From Conus ventricosus (taxonomy: Eukaryota; Mollusca; Gastropoda; Neogastropoda; Conidae): a stretch of DNA of 64,000 nucleotides. Within the stretch, counting starts at the first letter, position 1; every line of letters starts with the position of its first letter. The DNA lies in NCBI GenBank assembly GCA_018398815.1, contig CM031600.1, positions 56,445,381 to 56,509,380 of the forward strand, written 5' to 3'. Of this stretch, positions 1-14,131 are shown piece by piece. The notes beneath the pieces were generated by a model. It ran no database searches. It was not told the DNA's origin and saw only the letters and a list, made by a program, of their open reading frames with translations. Position numbers and translations under genes: made by a program.

Positions 1-640
1 CATGACCGTGGACAGAGAACAGCAGATATATTCCCTGGATTCTGTCCTGGCATGCCTTGGGAATTGATATAGCAACTTCCCTAACCTTCATAAACTGTTT
101 CATAGTTTCCTCTTCGACGGGGAGAACAAATTACCAGTGCTAACGTTTTAGCACACCATTCCCGGGACAAACCCATTGTGGGAATGTTTTGCGTTGTAAG
201 CACGTGCCTAAAAAATGAGTTAGCGGAAAGATAACTTGTACTCTGAACACGGTTTCATCACTTTCAAATATTCATCGTTGCCAGGGCAAGTATAACGCTT
301 CGAAGATTAACTCGGAGAGGGAGGAGGGGAGAGGGGGGTTTGGAAGGGGGGGGGGGGGGGATATGAAATAAATACCTTCTCCTCTCTCAATAATTCATTT
401 TGAGCGCTGCGGATGCGATCATCGTTTCGGAAAATAGCTTAGAACGCTGTACCATCCATCTAATCCATTCTGTATGATGCATTCACACAGATCATTTCCA
501 CGGCAACTATTCATCTGTGAGTGTCTAACGAAACTCACCTTTCACCCCCAACAGCTGCGTTTTGCGTCCGCCGCACTGAAACATTAATAGTAACATTGGT
601 CCAATTCCAAAAGTGTGACAGGCGGGACAGAAGGCGGGAA
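1..640. other. Unassigned sequence with a short poly-G tract
   Basis: No open frame, repeat copy or RNA-like fold that I can support. The only distinctive feature is a G-rich stretch with a poly-G run at about 343-360. The right edge grades into the degenerate SINE-like start of the first 5-kb tandem unit. Confidence 0.4.
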
Positions 641-873
641 AATGGACTATTTTCATTTGTTTAGTTCGGCAGTGGGTGTGTTTTTATTTGCGCTGCTTGG
701 ATGGTAATAAATCCATTTGCATTGACTTACAAACATACAAAATGTATCTGAGTGAGAATGGGATGTATCATAAGAAGTGTGGTACATGTGTGGCCCTGTC
801 ATTGCGATTTCAAAACCCAAATTGAAGTCTGTAATAGTTACCTTCCTCATCCTTGGAGACCATAAAAAAAGGA

Positions 874-1303
<430 letters not shown>

Positions 1304-1606
1304 AACTAAATATGCCCCCCTTCCCCAAAACTGAGAATCAAAAGTTCAAATGCATTTTTAAGAAGGCTATGCACGGTAAGAATAAGTTCTTGGGGAAATG
1401 AAGCTTTGTATAGAGTTTGTTTTTTCGAAATCGTTAAAAGGTCTACGTACTTTTAAAAGCATTCAAGACAATGCAAATATGTCGTGATGGTCGCGAAAAT
1501 GCAGTGCGTTTATGCAAAAAAAAACCCAACCAAACAAAAAAAACTTTTTCTGGATTGTTGACCAGTTGGTAAACCCACAATGAAGGTTAGAAAAGAACAT
1601 ACACAC

Positions 1607-1766
1607 ACGCTCTCTCTCTCTCTCGCTCTGTCTCTCTCTCTCTGTCTCTCCTCTCTCTCTCTGTCTCTCTCTCTCTCTCTCACTCTCTCTCTCACTCACA
1701 CATACACACACGCACACGCGCACACACACAGACCCACACAGAAACACAGACACACACACACACACA

Positions 1767-1822
<56 letters not shown>
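1607..1822. repeat. Compound (CT)n-(CA)n microsatellite
   Basis: A CT-rich run of about 90 bp passes into a CA run of about 120 bp. It lies within copy A and corresponds to the CT/CA block of copy B. Confidence 0.95.
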
Positions 1823-1826
<4 letters not shown>

Positions 1827-4646
1827 TGGAAGTTGTGTGGTCCCTTAGACTTCTTGCAGCCACAGGTTTCACCCAGACCTTCACACAAACGACCATCGTC
1901 CTCCACCCAGTTCATCCAGCACCTCGCCCTCCACATACATGCCTGTGGTGAATTCAGGTCAGAGTTCAGGGTATTGAACGGTGCATGGGGCATGGGAACT
2001 GTTTTTTGTGGGGGAGTAATGGTGACGGACAGTTCCCACACTAAAGGAGATCCTCGCTGTCCGATTCCCCGTACAAAACAATTGGAGCAGAAAAAGGGGG
2101 GCTAGGGGCAGCCCCCTTCAGAATGGCGAGGCTCTCTCGGTGCAAATTGTACTCCCCCCCCCCCCCCTTCTGGAAATCCTGTGCTGGCAATTAACTTCTT
2201 TTCCGTCACTCTTCCAGACTGTGTGTTAACCCCGCTGCCTGTCTTTACTGTCGCGTACACTTTTTTCTGCTCTTGTGGCCCATCCTCGCATCTATGTTTT
2301 AAGTCTTGGATACACTTTATAGCATGCCAGTTTTCAGGTCGTGAGACACTGTAAACATTGTCTAGAGTTGGCATTTGTTCGTTTGCATTGTACTTTGCCA
2401 GTAAGTTTTAAAATGTTGTTTGCTGGCATTTACATGTTTTTAATGGGTTTAAACAATTTTTAAGACTAGGATGAAAAAGTAAGGCAATTACTACTGTTTT
2501 CAGCGCATTTTCCGTTGTTTGCCTAAAGGATGTCAGTGGTGTATTATGTTATCAGTTTGATAGGTAGTAATTTTTTTTTCTTGCATTGCATGATTTTTTC
2601 CCTATATAGCGAGGGCTCTGGAAAGGCTGAGTGGTTAACTGTTTTATAACGATAAAACATGAAGCAGTGTGTAGGCGTGTCCTAAACAGAGCTACGCGCA
2701 CTGACTAAAGTGATTGATCAACAACGCAGAGCGCCTCTCCTTGCAGACGGCAACTTGACGTTGATGGGCGTGTGAAACTACTGAGCTGAAACTACGACAA
2801 GTTGAGTTTCGGTGTGGCCTTGTGTGGGAGAGTCAGCATGAATGACCTCAGTGTTCGGCCATTGAAACAGCCTGAATGATGAAAAGGAGAAAGTCTTCCT
2901 CTCAATCTATCGTCCCATGTCGTGCGTGTCAGTACATTTTAACGTTGAAGTGTTTCTGTGTGTCCATTTCTTTAAGTTTGAACTCCGTTTCAAAACTTCC
3001 CACAGCGAGTTGCCTAACGCAGAAGGGAGCCACTTTTGTTGCACGTCTTTTCTCCATGGTGAAACAGGGGGATGTCAGTCTGTCAGACTTCGGTGCTTTC
3101 CCTTGACTTCCGGTCCGAAGGCTCTTCGCGACGGTTTGGCTTGACGTCTTAATGGGCTTGGAGTACAGCATCTTGTTGGCCTGCTTTTCTGTGTCTTTGT
3201 ATGAAAGTTCCAGTCCACAAGAAAGATGCAAACAATCGAACGAACGGTACATCCCACGCGTTGTTTATTGCGAGAGAAAGAGTAGCGGGAGAGGGGAATG
3301 GGTGAGGGTGGGGAATGGGGGCCACATGCTAGTCAATTGTGGTTTTTCGTTTTCACATGGAATTCCGCCAGAATGCACGTATTGATGTTGTGGTTGATTT
3401 TTCTTCGCCGCCTGTTTTGTCATAGTATGTTCAAGGAAGCCCTTCTTAAGTGCGTTATTTGAAAGAAAAACTTTGGAGAAGAAAAAACGCATGGATGAAA
3501 TAATCAAGGAATAATCACATGAATGTTGTGGGTATATTGGGTTCATGTTGGAAATAGCATTTTTTTGTTTGGTTCATTTAGAGAGAAACAAGCTGATCGC
3601 TTTTAAGTCATTGTTGTTTTGAGTTGTGGGAGGCAAATTGAATAGCTTTCTCAGTCGTTTTTGTTGTTGTTCCATTTCATGTGTACACCAAGTGGCGTTA
3701 TTCTTTTAAACGACTCTTCCTGACTCTACCCATCCACTGACCCCGTCCCTTCCCAGTCTCCATGCTCCAGACCAGAGGTCGGATCACACGCAGTCTCAGC
3801 GTGTCAGCGCACAGGAAGTCATCTGTGTGAGACGTTACTCCCTGATGAAAACCCTGCTGAGTCACTTCTGTGTTCAGTGGCAGGATACCACCCACTGATT
3901 GCCTTCACTGGTGGACAGTAATTGCCCTGGTAATTGCTCTGTTGCTGAGCCAGACTGAGTGTACCTCCTCCCTTCCTTTCTAGGGTGGACACTCATCTCC
4001 ACTGACAGTTCCTTTAACCTGCCGAAACCTGGGGCCTCGATACATATGCACGTGGTGGTAACACAACACGGAGGCCAGCGTAAAAGGTGGACATCATGAG
4101 GCACACACTTTGAAATATTTTTTCCAACGACTGGGGATGATGGCGACTTTGCTTTTGACATCCATTTTTTTTGTTTTGTTTTGAATTAGATGATCAAGTT
4201 GATATTCTGTACTTCCTTCCGCCACACAATGCATAGTCTACCAGGCATAAGAAGTACAAAAACGTTGAAGTGGTCAGAGAGATTGAGTAATACCTGGAGT
4301 TGAATCCTTTGGAAGTGGAAGAGACCTGACTGTGTGCTTCCACCCAGCACTGGGTAGGAGCCGACCGGGGCCGATAAATCTGACAATATATGTTCATAGC
4401 AGGGCTCGAACCTAATACACCAAGTCCTCAGCTTGTGACGTTAACCACAGCTTGAATGCCTTGATGATTTAGTGGTTTCGTCAGTGAGAGCAGTATACGT
4501 CATAACTTCATGTGGGTGTTCTGGAGGGAAGTTGAAGGCTCTGAAGTGTAGTGTACACTTCAGAAGGAAATGAGTGTCACTGTCAGCGCGGCCTAGTCTC
4601 GTTCGCCTTGAGAATGACAGTAGTTTAGTTACTAAGTCATGAACTC

Positions 4647-4662
4647 GTGTGTGTGTGTGTGT

Positions 4663-4700
<38 letters not shown>

Positions 4701-4895
4701 GTTTGTTGCTTTTTCAGAATATCTTTTTTTTAGAATGTAATTCTATTTCACGTATGAGCTTGACAGCTCTGAAAAGGACGTAGTCAGCTGGGTATTTATG
4801 AAAATATGAAAACTTTAATAATCTCGCACACACATACGCACGCACGCACGCACGCACGCACGCACACACACGTACGTACACACACATAACACACG
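4647..4895. repeat. (GT)n and (ACGC)n microsatellites
   Basis: A GT run occupies about 4647-4694. An ACGC/ACAC run with cgtacgta occupies about 4824-4888. Both lie inside copy A and have no evident counterpart in copy B. Confidence 0.9.
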
Positions 4896-5746
4896 CGTGC
4901 GCTACATGCATGCACACATGTTTATCAGAAAGTGGGATGGGGAATGGAATATGCAATATTGAGCTTTTTTGCTTATCGTCATCTGAAGCTGAATACTCAG
5001 CTTTTTTTTCCTTCATAGGTCAGGGGTTTTTTTTTTTGTTCTTTCATTGACTTCGTAAATTAAGAAAATGCTGTGGGAGGGGGAAGGGTAGGGCATAAGC
5101 ACATGCCTGCCTCACCATCTTTCCCATCATCTCTATTTATTCATTCCTGAAAAAAAATTAGAGTGTGGAAATAGCACTAAAACAAATGCATAGAACATTT
5201 TTGGAATGAAGCACAACCCATCCGTTATTTAGATATGATTTATAATCTGGTGTCTGCGTTTTCTGAAGAAGAAACTCTTTCGACGTGGGCGGAAAATATA
5301 GTCAGGATCTAGTTTTCAAGATTTTTTTTGTCTCTGGGTGTTTTTGTGTATTTTTTCCTTGTTGGGAACGCAAAGGGACGTATTGTCAGGCTTGATGGAT
5401 GGCATTATCAGAAGTAATATACTGACGTCGTGGTTTTTAGACATACTGGAGATATGTTTGAATGGCAGCTTTCCTATCACTATTATTGTTGAGTGGACAA
5501 AAAGCAATAAGTAACAAACTGCCTTGTGGTGGGCATTATGCTCAAAGAATGATGGCTGAAAGGCTGTGGATTCGAACTTATTTTCAACCGTTGTCATGTA
5601 AGGATTTGTTGTCGATGACCACAGGTGGGAAAATTGGAATCACACGATTGTTTGTTGTCCACTCTGCGCATGCTGCTTTGGGGATGCTGCTTAAAATTTC
5701 CCGACCAAACACGTGGCTGTACGTACCTATCAGGCTGGATTGACAC

Positions 5747-5940
5747 GGGGACGTATTACAAGAAGCGGAGTGTGTGGCCCTGTCGTGCGATTTTAAAACC
5801 CTAATCGGATTCTGTGGCAGTCATCACGGTTATCCTCTTAGATCGTCAAGAAAGGAACGCACGCACGTACGCGCGCACACACACACAGTCTCTCTCTCTC
5901 TCTCTCTCTCTCTCACACCCACACACACACACACACACAC

Positions 5941-5987
<47 letters not shown>

Positions 5988-6078
5988 ACACACACACACA
6001 CACACACACCACACACACTTGCAATCACTCAGGATGTCTTCCCCCCACTTTCTCTCTGTCTCTGTCTTGTCTGTCTCG

Positions 6079-6129
<51 letters not shown>

Positions 6130-9100
6130 CACACACACACACCAAAAATAACCGCATGAATTTATAAGGTCTCATATGCCCTACTTTGTGTTGTACTAAA
6201 GATTCCACTCCCTATCCCATTGTCTCCCACACAATTCCATCCCGCGCCTTACCCTGCACATACATGCCTGTGGTGAATTAAGGTCAAAGTTCAGGATATG
6301 GACCGCTAGTATGGGGACCGTTTTAAGTGGGACGTAATGGTGACGGACAGTTCCCCCTCTACAGGAGACCTTTGCCGCCCGATTCCCCGACAAAACAATT
6401 GGAGCAGAAAAAGGAGGCCTCTCTAGGGGCAGCCCCTTGGGGATGCCGCGGCTGTCTCAGAACAAATTATATCCACGTCCACCCTTTTGGAAATCTGTGC
6501 TGGCAATTAACTTCTATCACTCTTCCAGTCTCTGCATTTGTTATTTCTGTCTGATTTACGTTCCTGTACTCTTTTTTTCTGCCCTTGTGGCCATCCTCCG
6601 TCTTTGTTTTAGGTCTTTGCATTTTACTGTTGATAATACTTTATAGCATGCCAGGTTTTTTTTTTTTTCCGTTTTGATTCGACAAGCAGGTCGTGAGACT
6701 GTAAGCAGTGTCCCCAATACACTGTCCTTTGCCTTAAGGCTTCAAAAACGGTTTCTGGTGACAATTACATGTTTTGATCGGATTAAACATTTCTTAACTG
6801 GGATGGGAAATTAAAGGGAATAACTGCTGTCTTCAGCGTGTTTTAGTTCTGTTTGCCTGAAGGATGTCAATGGTGTAATGTTACCAGCTTGAAAGGTCTT
6901 ATTTGTAGGTTGTAATTTGTTTTCCTTTTGTTCAATTTTTGCATGGCATGATTTTTTTTCCCTGTGTAGAGATCTGTGGAAAGGTTCAGCCTGGTTGACT
7001 GTTTTATAATGATAAAACTAAAACTAGTCTATAGGTGTGTCCTGAAAAAGCTACGCGCACTGACTTAAGTGATTGATCAGCAACGCAGGGTGCCTGTCCT
7101 TGCAGAGGAGAACTTGACGTTGATGGGCGTGTGAAACTACTGAGCTAAAACTACAACTTTTGGTGTTGCCGTGTGTCTGAGAGTCGGCATGAATGACGTC
7201 AGTGTTCGGCCATTGAAAGAGTCTAAATGTGAAAGGAGAAAGTTTTCCTCTCGATCTGTCGTCCCATGTCGTGCGTGTCAGTACATTTTAACGTCGACGT
7301 GTTTCTGTGTGTCCATTTCTGTAAGTCTGAACTCCGTTTCAAAACTTCCCACGCGCGGGGTTGCCTGGCGCAGAAGAAGGGAGCCACTCTTGTCGCTCGT
7401 CGTTTCTCCCCGGTGAAAACAGGGGGAGACCAGTCTGTCAGACTTCGGTGCTTTCCTTTGCGTTCCGGTCTGCCGACGCTTCTTGACGGTTTAGCTTGAC
7501 GTCTTATGGGTGTTCGAATACAGCGTCTTGTTCACCCATTTGCACTTGTGTTTGTATTTAGGTTTTAGTGCATAGGAAACAAACAATGGAATAAACGATT
7601 CGTTTCACATGTTGTGCATGAAAGAGACTGTTGCGGGAGAGGCAGACGTTTGTGGTTGGTTGTTAACGGTTGTTAGTCTGAAGTTCCGCACATGGCTTTC
7701 GTTGGAATGCAGGTGTTGATGTGTTTGATTATTCCTTGCCCTTTTAAAAAAAATCTTATTGCTTTTAAGCGAGCCTTTGTCGGTGCATTATTTGAAGAAA
7801 AAACCACTTGCAGAACAGGTACTCATTGATAACATAAAGCGATCATTCTGCTGGAAGCGTAGAGGGCCCTTTCCCTCAGTCATCCATGACAATGGTGGCG
7901 TGACACTTTGAGAGTTGAGATGGTCTGTAGAGGAAGATTTCTTTTGTGAATGATCAAGGTAGCTGATGTCCTTGGTGATCATTATCAAGGAGTAAATCAC
8001 AGGAATGTTTACGTTATATTAGGTTTGTGTCGGAAATTAACATAAAGTCTGTTCGTTTCATTTAGAGAAAAGTAAGGTGATCGCTTTCAGTTCATTACCG
8101 TATTGGTTTAATGAAAGTGACTTTAATGGTTTCATTTACCCCTTTCTTTCTTGTTCCATCTTCTGTGTCCTCTGAGTGGCGTTATTTCTTGTGCTGCTCT
8201 TTCGGACCCTGTCCCTCTTCCGCTTCAAGGCAGAGGTATTATCGTAGTCTCAGGGTGTCGGCCACAGGAAGTCATCAGTGTGAGACATTGCCCACTGGGG
8301 GACACCCTGCCGAGTCACTTCTGTGTCCAGTGGCAGGATACCACCAACAGATCTCCCTTATGATGACAGTAATTGCTCTGTCGCTGAGCCAGGCTAAGTG
8401 TGTCCTCTGCTCCCCTCCCTTCTGGAGTGGAAAGTCACGTCCCGTTTCTCCAGTGACAGTCACGGTGAAACCTACCCAAACTGAGGACCTCAATACACAC
8501 GGAGGAAACGTAACGCCGAGGGCCATCGTAAAAGTAAGGCATCATGGGGCACACACTTTGAGATAATTTGTTTGATTTTAGAATCGATGAGGATGAAGAT
8601 AAGGATGCTGTGGAGATCCTTTTCGCTGGTGTGGGACGAGATGGCTGGGTTAGTAACACTGCGTGGATCTTTCACTACACAGTCCGTAGACTACGAGGCA
8701 CAAGAAGTACTCCTACTTCCTTTCAGCTCCCCTCCCTTACATCCACTTGAAAAAAATCTTTGCCAGTCATTGTTTTTCATGACAAAGGAACTGTTAGCAA
8801 TGCTTGTTTCCTCCACTATATGCATGTAACTTTCTCTCGCACCATCGTAAACTTTGAAAGGTATATTTACCGTTTTTGTTTGGATGTACTTGTGTGAAGG
8901 AAAAGTTCAAATTTTCTACACTTCGTCCGTCAGCAGTTTGTCACATCCATGAAACTCGTTGGGTTTTTATTGAGTGCAAATATCGGTAAGGAAATTGATA
9001 GGAGCAAAGGTGACTCGGGAAGTGGTATTGAATACGTGTGTCGAATGATACGTCCAGAGATTGGTCACATAATATTGATTTCATAAAAGGACCAATTCCG

Positions 9101-10289
9101 CCAACGAAAGCTGTCGGGTTGTAAAAATTTCCAGTCATTTGCAACACGACTGATTTTGCAATCGGCTGTGAAATATTGCCATTAACTTTGCGACTTCTGA
9201 TCCCCTGTTGCTGTGTAAAACTGTTAGAATATGACAGCTTAAAAACAAAATAAAATAATAAGCGATGGAGGTGGGAAGGGGGTGGGGGGGGGGGGATGGT
9301 AAACTGAAAGATTTGCATGGGGAAAGGAAACCGAGAAATTTCTGTGCTTGTAAAAAGAAATTGCCCCATAACACAAATCAGCCGGGAGTTCTGTTGGCTT
9401 AGATACGAAACTTCAAACTAGGAAAATCTCAACTGGGAGTGGGTTGTCTCCGTTGGCGTGGTTTGTTAAATGTACGTTACTCCAAAGGCACTGACTGCAG
9501 AGGGTGCTGTGAGGAACATTTCTTCCTTTTTCTCCACTTCTTCCTTTTCCCGTCCTTTTTTTTTGTTGGTTCTTCTTTTATGGAGATTGGTGGTTTTAGA
9601 GGATGATGTGGGAGGGAGAGCGGAAAGAACATTTCTGCCTCCTCTTCTTCACCATCATGTCTGCCTTCCCTCACCCGAACCTCTGCCACGTCCCTGAAAA
9701 ATAAAGAGTGGAAAGAGCACTAAAACAAACGCATGTCACAATTTTTGTAAAATATTACCTCTAGATCACTAAGGTATAATTTCTAATCTAGTGTCTGCTA
9801 TTTCCTGAACAAGAAACTCTTTCGAACTGGGATGAAAAAAAAACCCGAAACAAAACAAAACAGTCGGGATACAATTAGCAAGGGTTATTTGTTTTTCAGT
9901 GTTTTTGTGTATTTGTTCCGTATCGGGAACACAAAGGAGGACTTTTGTCAAGTTTGATGGATGGCTTTATCAGAAGTAAATACTGACTTCATGCTTTTTA
10001 AACATGCTGGAGATTGCCTACATTACAATCTTCTTTAAAAGAAAAAAAAAATAAGAATAGCAAATAGATTGCCTTGTAACAGTAATTATGGCTTGAAGAA
10101 AGATGGCTGGTTTGTCATGGAGTCGAACCTTTTTCCCAATCGTTATCATGGAGGAATTTGTGTTCGATGGCCACAGATGGGAAAATTGGATCCACAGGAT
10201 CTTGTGTTATCCACCCGACGTATGTCCTCTGGGGATGTTAAAAATTCCCGACCAACACCTGTCTGTACATATCTTTCAAGTTGGGTTGA
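5747..10289 (+). repeat. Degenerate ~4.5-kb tandem unit, copy B
   Basis: Second copy, directly following copy A. It matches A block for block: start near 5747, microsatellite 5859-6142, 6210-6540, 6950-7503, 8200-8580 and 9700-10289. Sequence identity is partial, with many substitutions and indels, so the duplication is old. No frame is preserved between A and B. Confidence 0.75.
5859..6142. repeat. Compound (CA)n/(CT)n microsatellite
   Basis: CA and CT runs sit at the same relative position in copy B as the 874-1822 microsatellites in copy A, just downstream of the SINE-like start. Confidence 0.95.
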
Positions 10290-10329
10290 CATGGGAGATG
10301 GAGTGTATACCAGGTGGAGTGTATACCAA

Positions 10330-10695
10330 CCGCCGTGGCGAAGTGGTCAGCGTCGCGGACTCTCGGCTGGGAGGTCGTGGGTTCGATTCCCATCAGAGCC
10401 ATGTGGGGTTTTCCTGCCCCGACCGGCCCCTACCCAAGAGTTGAGTTTGCTACGGGCTCAGTTGGGAAGACTGGGATCACACAGTCCAGTTTCATCCACT
10501 TCATGGTTGCATCTCTGAGAGTGTTCCTCTAATTTCCTGACCAACACTGCAGGTATCTGTATCTCTCGGGCCTGGCTGACGCCGGAATATATCATGAAAG
10601 TAAGCGTAGAGTACAGCCCTGTCATGCAGTCTCAGACCGGAATGGAAATCCGTAGCATCATCTTCGTGATCCACATTCTTAGCGATCAGCATTAA
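10330..10695 (+). mobile_element. tRNA-derived SINE (Ser/Leu-like head)
   Basis: The head carries a near-consensus A box (tggcgaagtggt) and a consensus B box (ggttcgattcc) at tRNA spacing, as in class II (Ser/Leu-type) tRNAs. The body then contains tgggatcacacag and ends in an A run near 10,692. Degenerate versions of the same body occur at about 5560-5860 and 10,080-10,300, at the unit junctions of the tandem triplication. It is read as a SINE and not a tRNA gene because the body and A tail continue past the tRNA-like part. Confidence 0.7.
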
Positions 10696-10865
10696 AAAAA
10701 AAGTCAGATTCTGTGGCCTTATGCCCAGTTCTCCCTGGTTTCATGGTGACTTCAGTTTCGATGTCCTCTCCTCGTCTGTGGCCTTGGTTTGATTCTGTTG
10801 TCACCGGTTTTGGCAAGTGTGTGTGTGTGTGAGGGGGGGGGGGGACGCTGTCGTTGGACGGATGT

Positions 10866-11247
10866 GATGGCGCCCTCTGGAGGGAGAACTCACTCATGCT
10901 GGCTCCGCGACTAAGCAATTATTGTCCTCAGTAGGGGCCTTAGTAGGTGGTGTCCTGTGTATGTTGGATCAGAACAGCCGCCACTGAACACCACCGAAGT
11001 GACTCGGCAGCAGTGCAGTGTCTCCTCTGGTGGGTTGGCTCTGGATGACTTGACATTAACTGTTCCCTGTAGATCGCTGGTGCTGGGGCTGCGGCAGGTC
11101 GGGCCGGGCTGTGGCTGTGGACAGAGGGTTGGAATGAGCGACGTGGATGCAGTGCCACTGAGGAGGCGCAGGAGATGTGACAGCAGAACAACACCACCAC
11201 CACAAATAACAAAAACCAACAAAAACAAAAAGGAAGAAAAGAAAGAA
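10866..11247 (+). mobile_element. Dispersed SINE-like repeat, copy 1
   Basis: This segment contains gctggctccgcgactaagc, ggatcagaacagc and gaacaccaccgaagtga, and ends in an A-rich tail (11,194-11,246). A clear relative with the same word order lies at 45,172-45,460. I do not recognise the family. The A-rich tail and dispersal suggest a retroposed element. Confidence 0.55.
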
Positions 11248-11337
11248 GTGGAGTGTACGGCCCTATCATGTGATTTCTCAACCCAGATTGGATTCTGTTG
11301 CAGTCACTACCCTCCGCCACGTAGATAAAAAAGGAAG

Positions 11338-11368
11338 GCACGTGCATACGCACACACGCACGTACGTA

Positions 11369-11430
<62 letters not shown>
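11338..11430. repeat. (CA)n microsatellite of copy C
   Basis: CA run preceded by cgtacgtacgtac, at the same place relative to the unit start as in copies A and B. Confidence 0.9.
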
Positions 11431-11431
<1 letters not shown>

Positions 11432-13049
11432 CCATCCATCCATCATTATGCTCTGCTTTCGTTGTACTTCAGATTTTACCCTAACTCGTTCATCCTCCAC
11501 ACACTTCCATCTAACGCCTTACCCACCCCACACAATGCCTGTAGGAAATCAGGTCAAAGTTCAGGGTATTGATGGATGTGTGGGAACCGTCTTAGCTGGA
11601 ACGTAATGGTGACGGACAGTTCCCACTCCAAGGGAGACCTTCGTCGTCCACTTTCCTGACAAAACCATTGGAGCAGAAAAAAAAAGGGGGGGGGGGGGGG
11701 CTTCTCTAGGGCTAGCCCCCATGGGAATGCTGGGGCTGTCTCAGTACAGATTGTATTCTCCCTTCTGGAAACCTGTGTTGGCAATTAACTCTTTTCTGTC
11801 ACTTTTCCAGACTCGTTGGCAATTAACTCTTTTCTGTCACTTTTCCAGACTCTGCCTTTGTTATTTCTGCCTGTCTTTACTGTTGTGTACTCATTTTTTT
11901 TTCTGACATTGTAGCCCATCCGCCTGTCTCTGTTTTAGGTCTTAGTATTCTTTTAAAACAGTTTATAGCATGTGAGTATTTTCGTTTTTAATTCGATAAC
12001 CAGGCCATGAGACCGTAAACATTGTCCAGATTGGAGACTAATTGTTCTTTCTGCAGTGTATTTTTCCAGTATGGCTTTAAATGTTTTGTTGTTATGGCAT
12101 TTAAATGTTTTTAATCGCTTAAAAATATTCTTAACTGGGGGTGAAAAATAAGGGGAATAACTCATGTCTTCTGCACATCTAAGTTCTATTTACCTAAAGA
12201 TGTCGATGGTTTATGATGACATCAATTTGATAGGTATAATTTGTAGGTAGTAATTTTTGTTTTTTGTGCGTGTTTTGTTTTTGTGTGCATGGCATGACTT
12301 TTTTTTCACTTTTGTAGAGCGAGCTCTGGCAATGCTTAGAGTGGTTGACTTTTATGATGATAAAACTAAAACTAGTCTGTAGGAGTGGTCCTGAACATGG
12401 CTTCTTGCACTGACCAAAATCATTAAACAGCTTCTGGTGCCTCTTTTTGCAATTGGCAGCTTGACGTTGATGGGCGTGTTAAACTACTGAGCTAAAACTA
12501 CGACAAGATGCGTTTCGGTGTTGCCGTGTGTCAGAGAGTCGGTATGAATGGCGTCAGTGTTCGTCCATTGAAAGAGTCCGAATGATGGATAGGAGAAAGT
12601 TTTCCTCTTGGTCTGTCGTCCCAAGGCGTGGCGTGTCAGTACATATTAACGCCGAGTGTTTCTGTGAGTCCATTTCTTTTAAGTCTGAACTCCGTTTCAA
12701 AACTACCCACGCGCGAGTTGCCTGGCGCAGAAGAAGGGAGCCACTCTTGTCGCTCGTCTTTCTTCCCCGGTGAAAACAGGGGGGCGTCAGTCTGTCAGAC
12801 TTCGTCGCTTTCTCTTGACTTCCGGTCCGAAGGCCCTTTCCCCGACGGTTTCGCTTGACGTCTTAATGGGGGCTAGGACATGGTCTCTTGTTGCCTGTGT
12901 GTATATATTTTTTATGTGTATGTTCCAGTTGATAGTAAACGAGCAAACAGTTGGGCAAACGGTGCGTTATATATTGAGAGAGAGACTGTGGCAGGGGTGA
13001 GGGATGGGCGAGGGGTGGGGAAGGGGGGGGATGCGTACTTGTCAGTGGC

Positions 13050-13250
<201 letters not shown>

Positions 13251-13254
13251 TGTA

Positions 13255-13336
13255 TATATGTATTTTTTTCCCCTTTTTTTTTCTTTAGTCGAATATCACC
13301 TCGTTGTGAACAGACTCTAAATTAAATCAATCAAAA
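13255..13336 (+). mobile_element. 5'-truncated LINE 3' end
   Basis: The segment aatatcacc...gtgaacagactctaaattaa matches the 3' end of the RNase H-bearing LINE at 56,415-57,639, which ends aatatcaccaagtgtgaac and agactctaaattaa. The tail here is TCAA-like, against CTCA at 57.6 kb. It is best read as a very short 5'-truncated copy. Confidence 0.65.
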
Positions 13337-14131
13337 CTGATAAAGTCTAAAACAACGCTAAAACTATACACTAGTGGGGCGTAGCTGACAAAGTCTAAAA
13401 CAACGCTAAACTATGCATCAGTAAGGCGTAGCTGACCAAGTCTAAAACAACGCTAAACTATACATCAGTAAGGCGTAGGTGACAAAGTCTAAAACAATGC
13501 TAAAACTGTACATCAGTAAGGCGTAGCTGACAAAGTCTAAAACAATGCTAAAACTATTTCATCGGTAGGGCGTAGGTGACAAAGTCTAAAACAATGCTAA
13601 AACTGTACATCAGTGGGGCGTAGCTGACAAAGTCTAAAACAATGCTAAAACTGTACATCAGTGGGGCGTAGCTGACAAAGTTAAAAAAAAAAAAAAGAAA
13701 GCCCAGACTATACGTCGGTGGGGTCTTGGGCCAGCTGACGAAATCTAAAACAACGCTAAGGCTATACATCAGTAAGGCGTAGTGACAAAGTCTAAAAACG
13801 GTAAACTATACATCAGTAAGGCGTAGTTGACAGTCTAAAACAACGCTAAAACTATACATCAGCGGGTCTTGGGCCAGCTGACGAAGTCTAAAACAACGCT
13901 AAAACTATACATCAGTAAGGCGTAGCTGACAAAGTCTAAAACAAAAGCTAAAAACTATACATCAGTAAGGCGTAGCTGACAAAGTCTAAAACAACGCTAA
14001 AACTATACATCAGTAAGGCGTAGCTGACAAAGTCTAAAACAACGCTAAAACTATACATCAGCGGGTCTTGGGCCAGCTGACGAAGTCTAAAACAACGTTC
14101 AAAACTATCCATCAGTGTCTAACTGACAAAG
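13337..14131 (+). repeat. 48-bp minisatellite, about 16 copies
   Basis: The unit contains gacaaagtctaaaacaacg and acatcagtaaggcgtagct. Two copy types alternate irregularly: a 47-48 bp type ending in the aaggcgtag motif, and a longer one carrying gggtcttgggccagctgac. Short open frames on the minus strand are repeat-derived. The array starts directly after the LINE 3' end. Confidence 0.92.

Larger units (their letters stand above)
10290..13040 (+). repeat. Tandem unit copy C, interrupted and 3'-truncated
   Basis: Third copy. Its start is split by about 930 bp of inserted SINE-like DNA (10,318-11,247). The word tggagtgta flanks the insert on both sides (near 10,303-10,320 and 11,249), consistent with a target-site duplication. 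The unit then resumes at gtggagtgtacggcc and matches A and B through the 11,490-11,815 and 12,290-12,866 blocks. It stops near 13,040 at a CA microsatellite, so the distal blocks seen in A and B are missing. Confidence 0.65.

Noticed and set aside
2876..3144. Frames of ~75 codons repeated in copies A, B and C (also 7,171-7,499 and 12,528-12,858)
   Set aside because: The DNA is conserved, but indels put matching residues into different frames in each copy and no common start or stop is kept, so a protein is unlikely.
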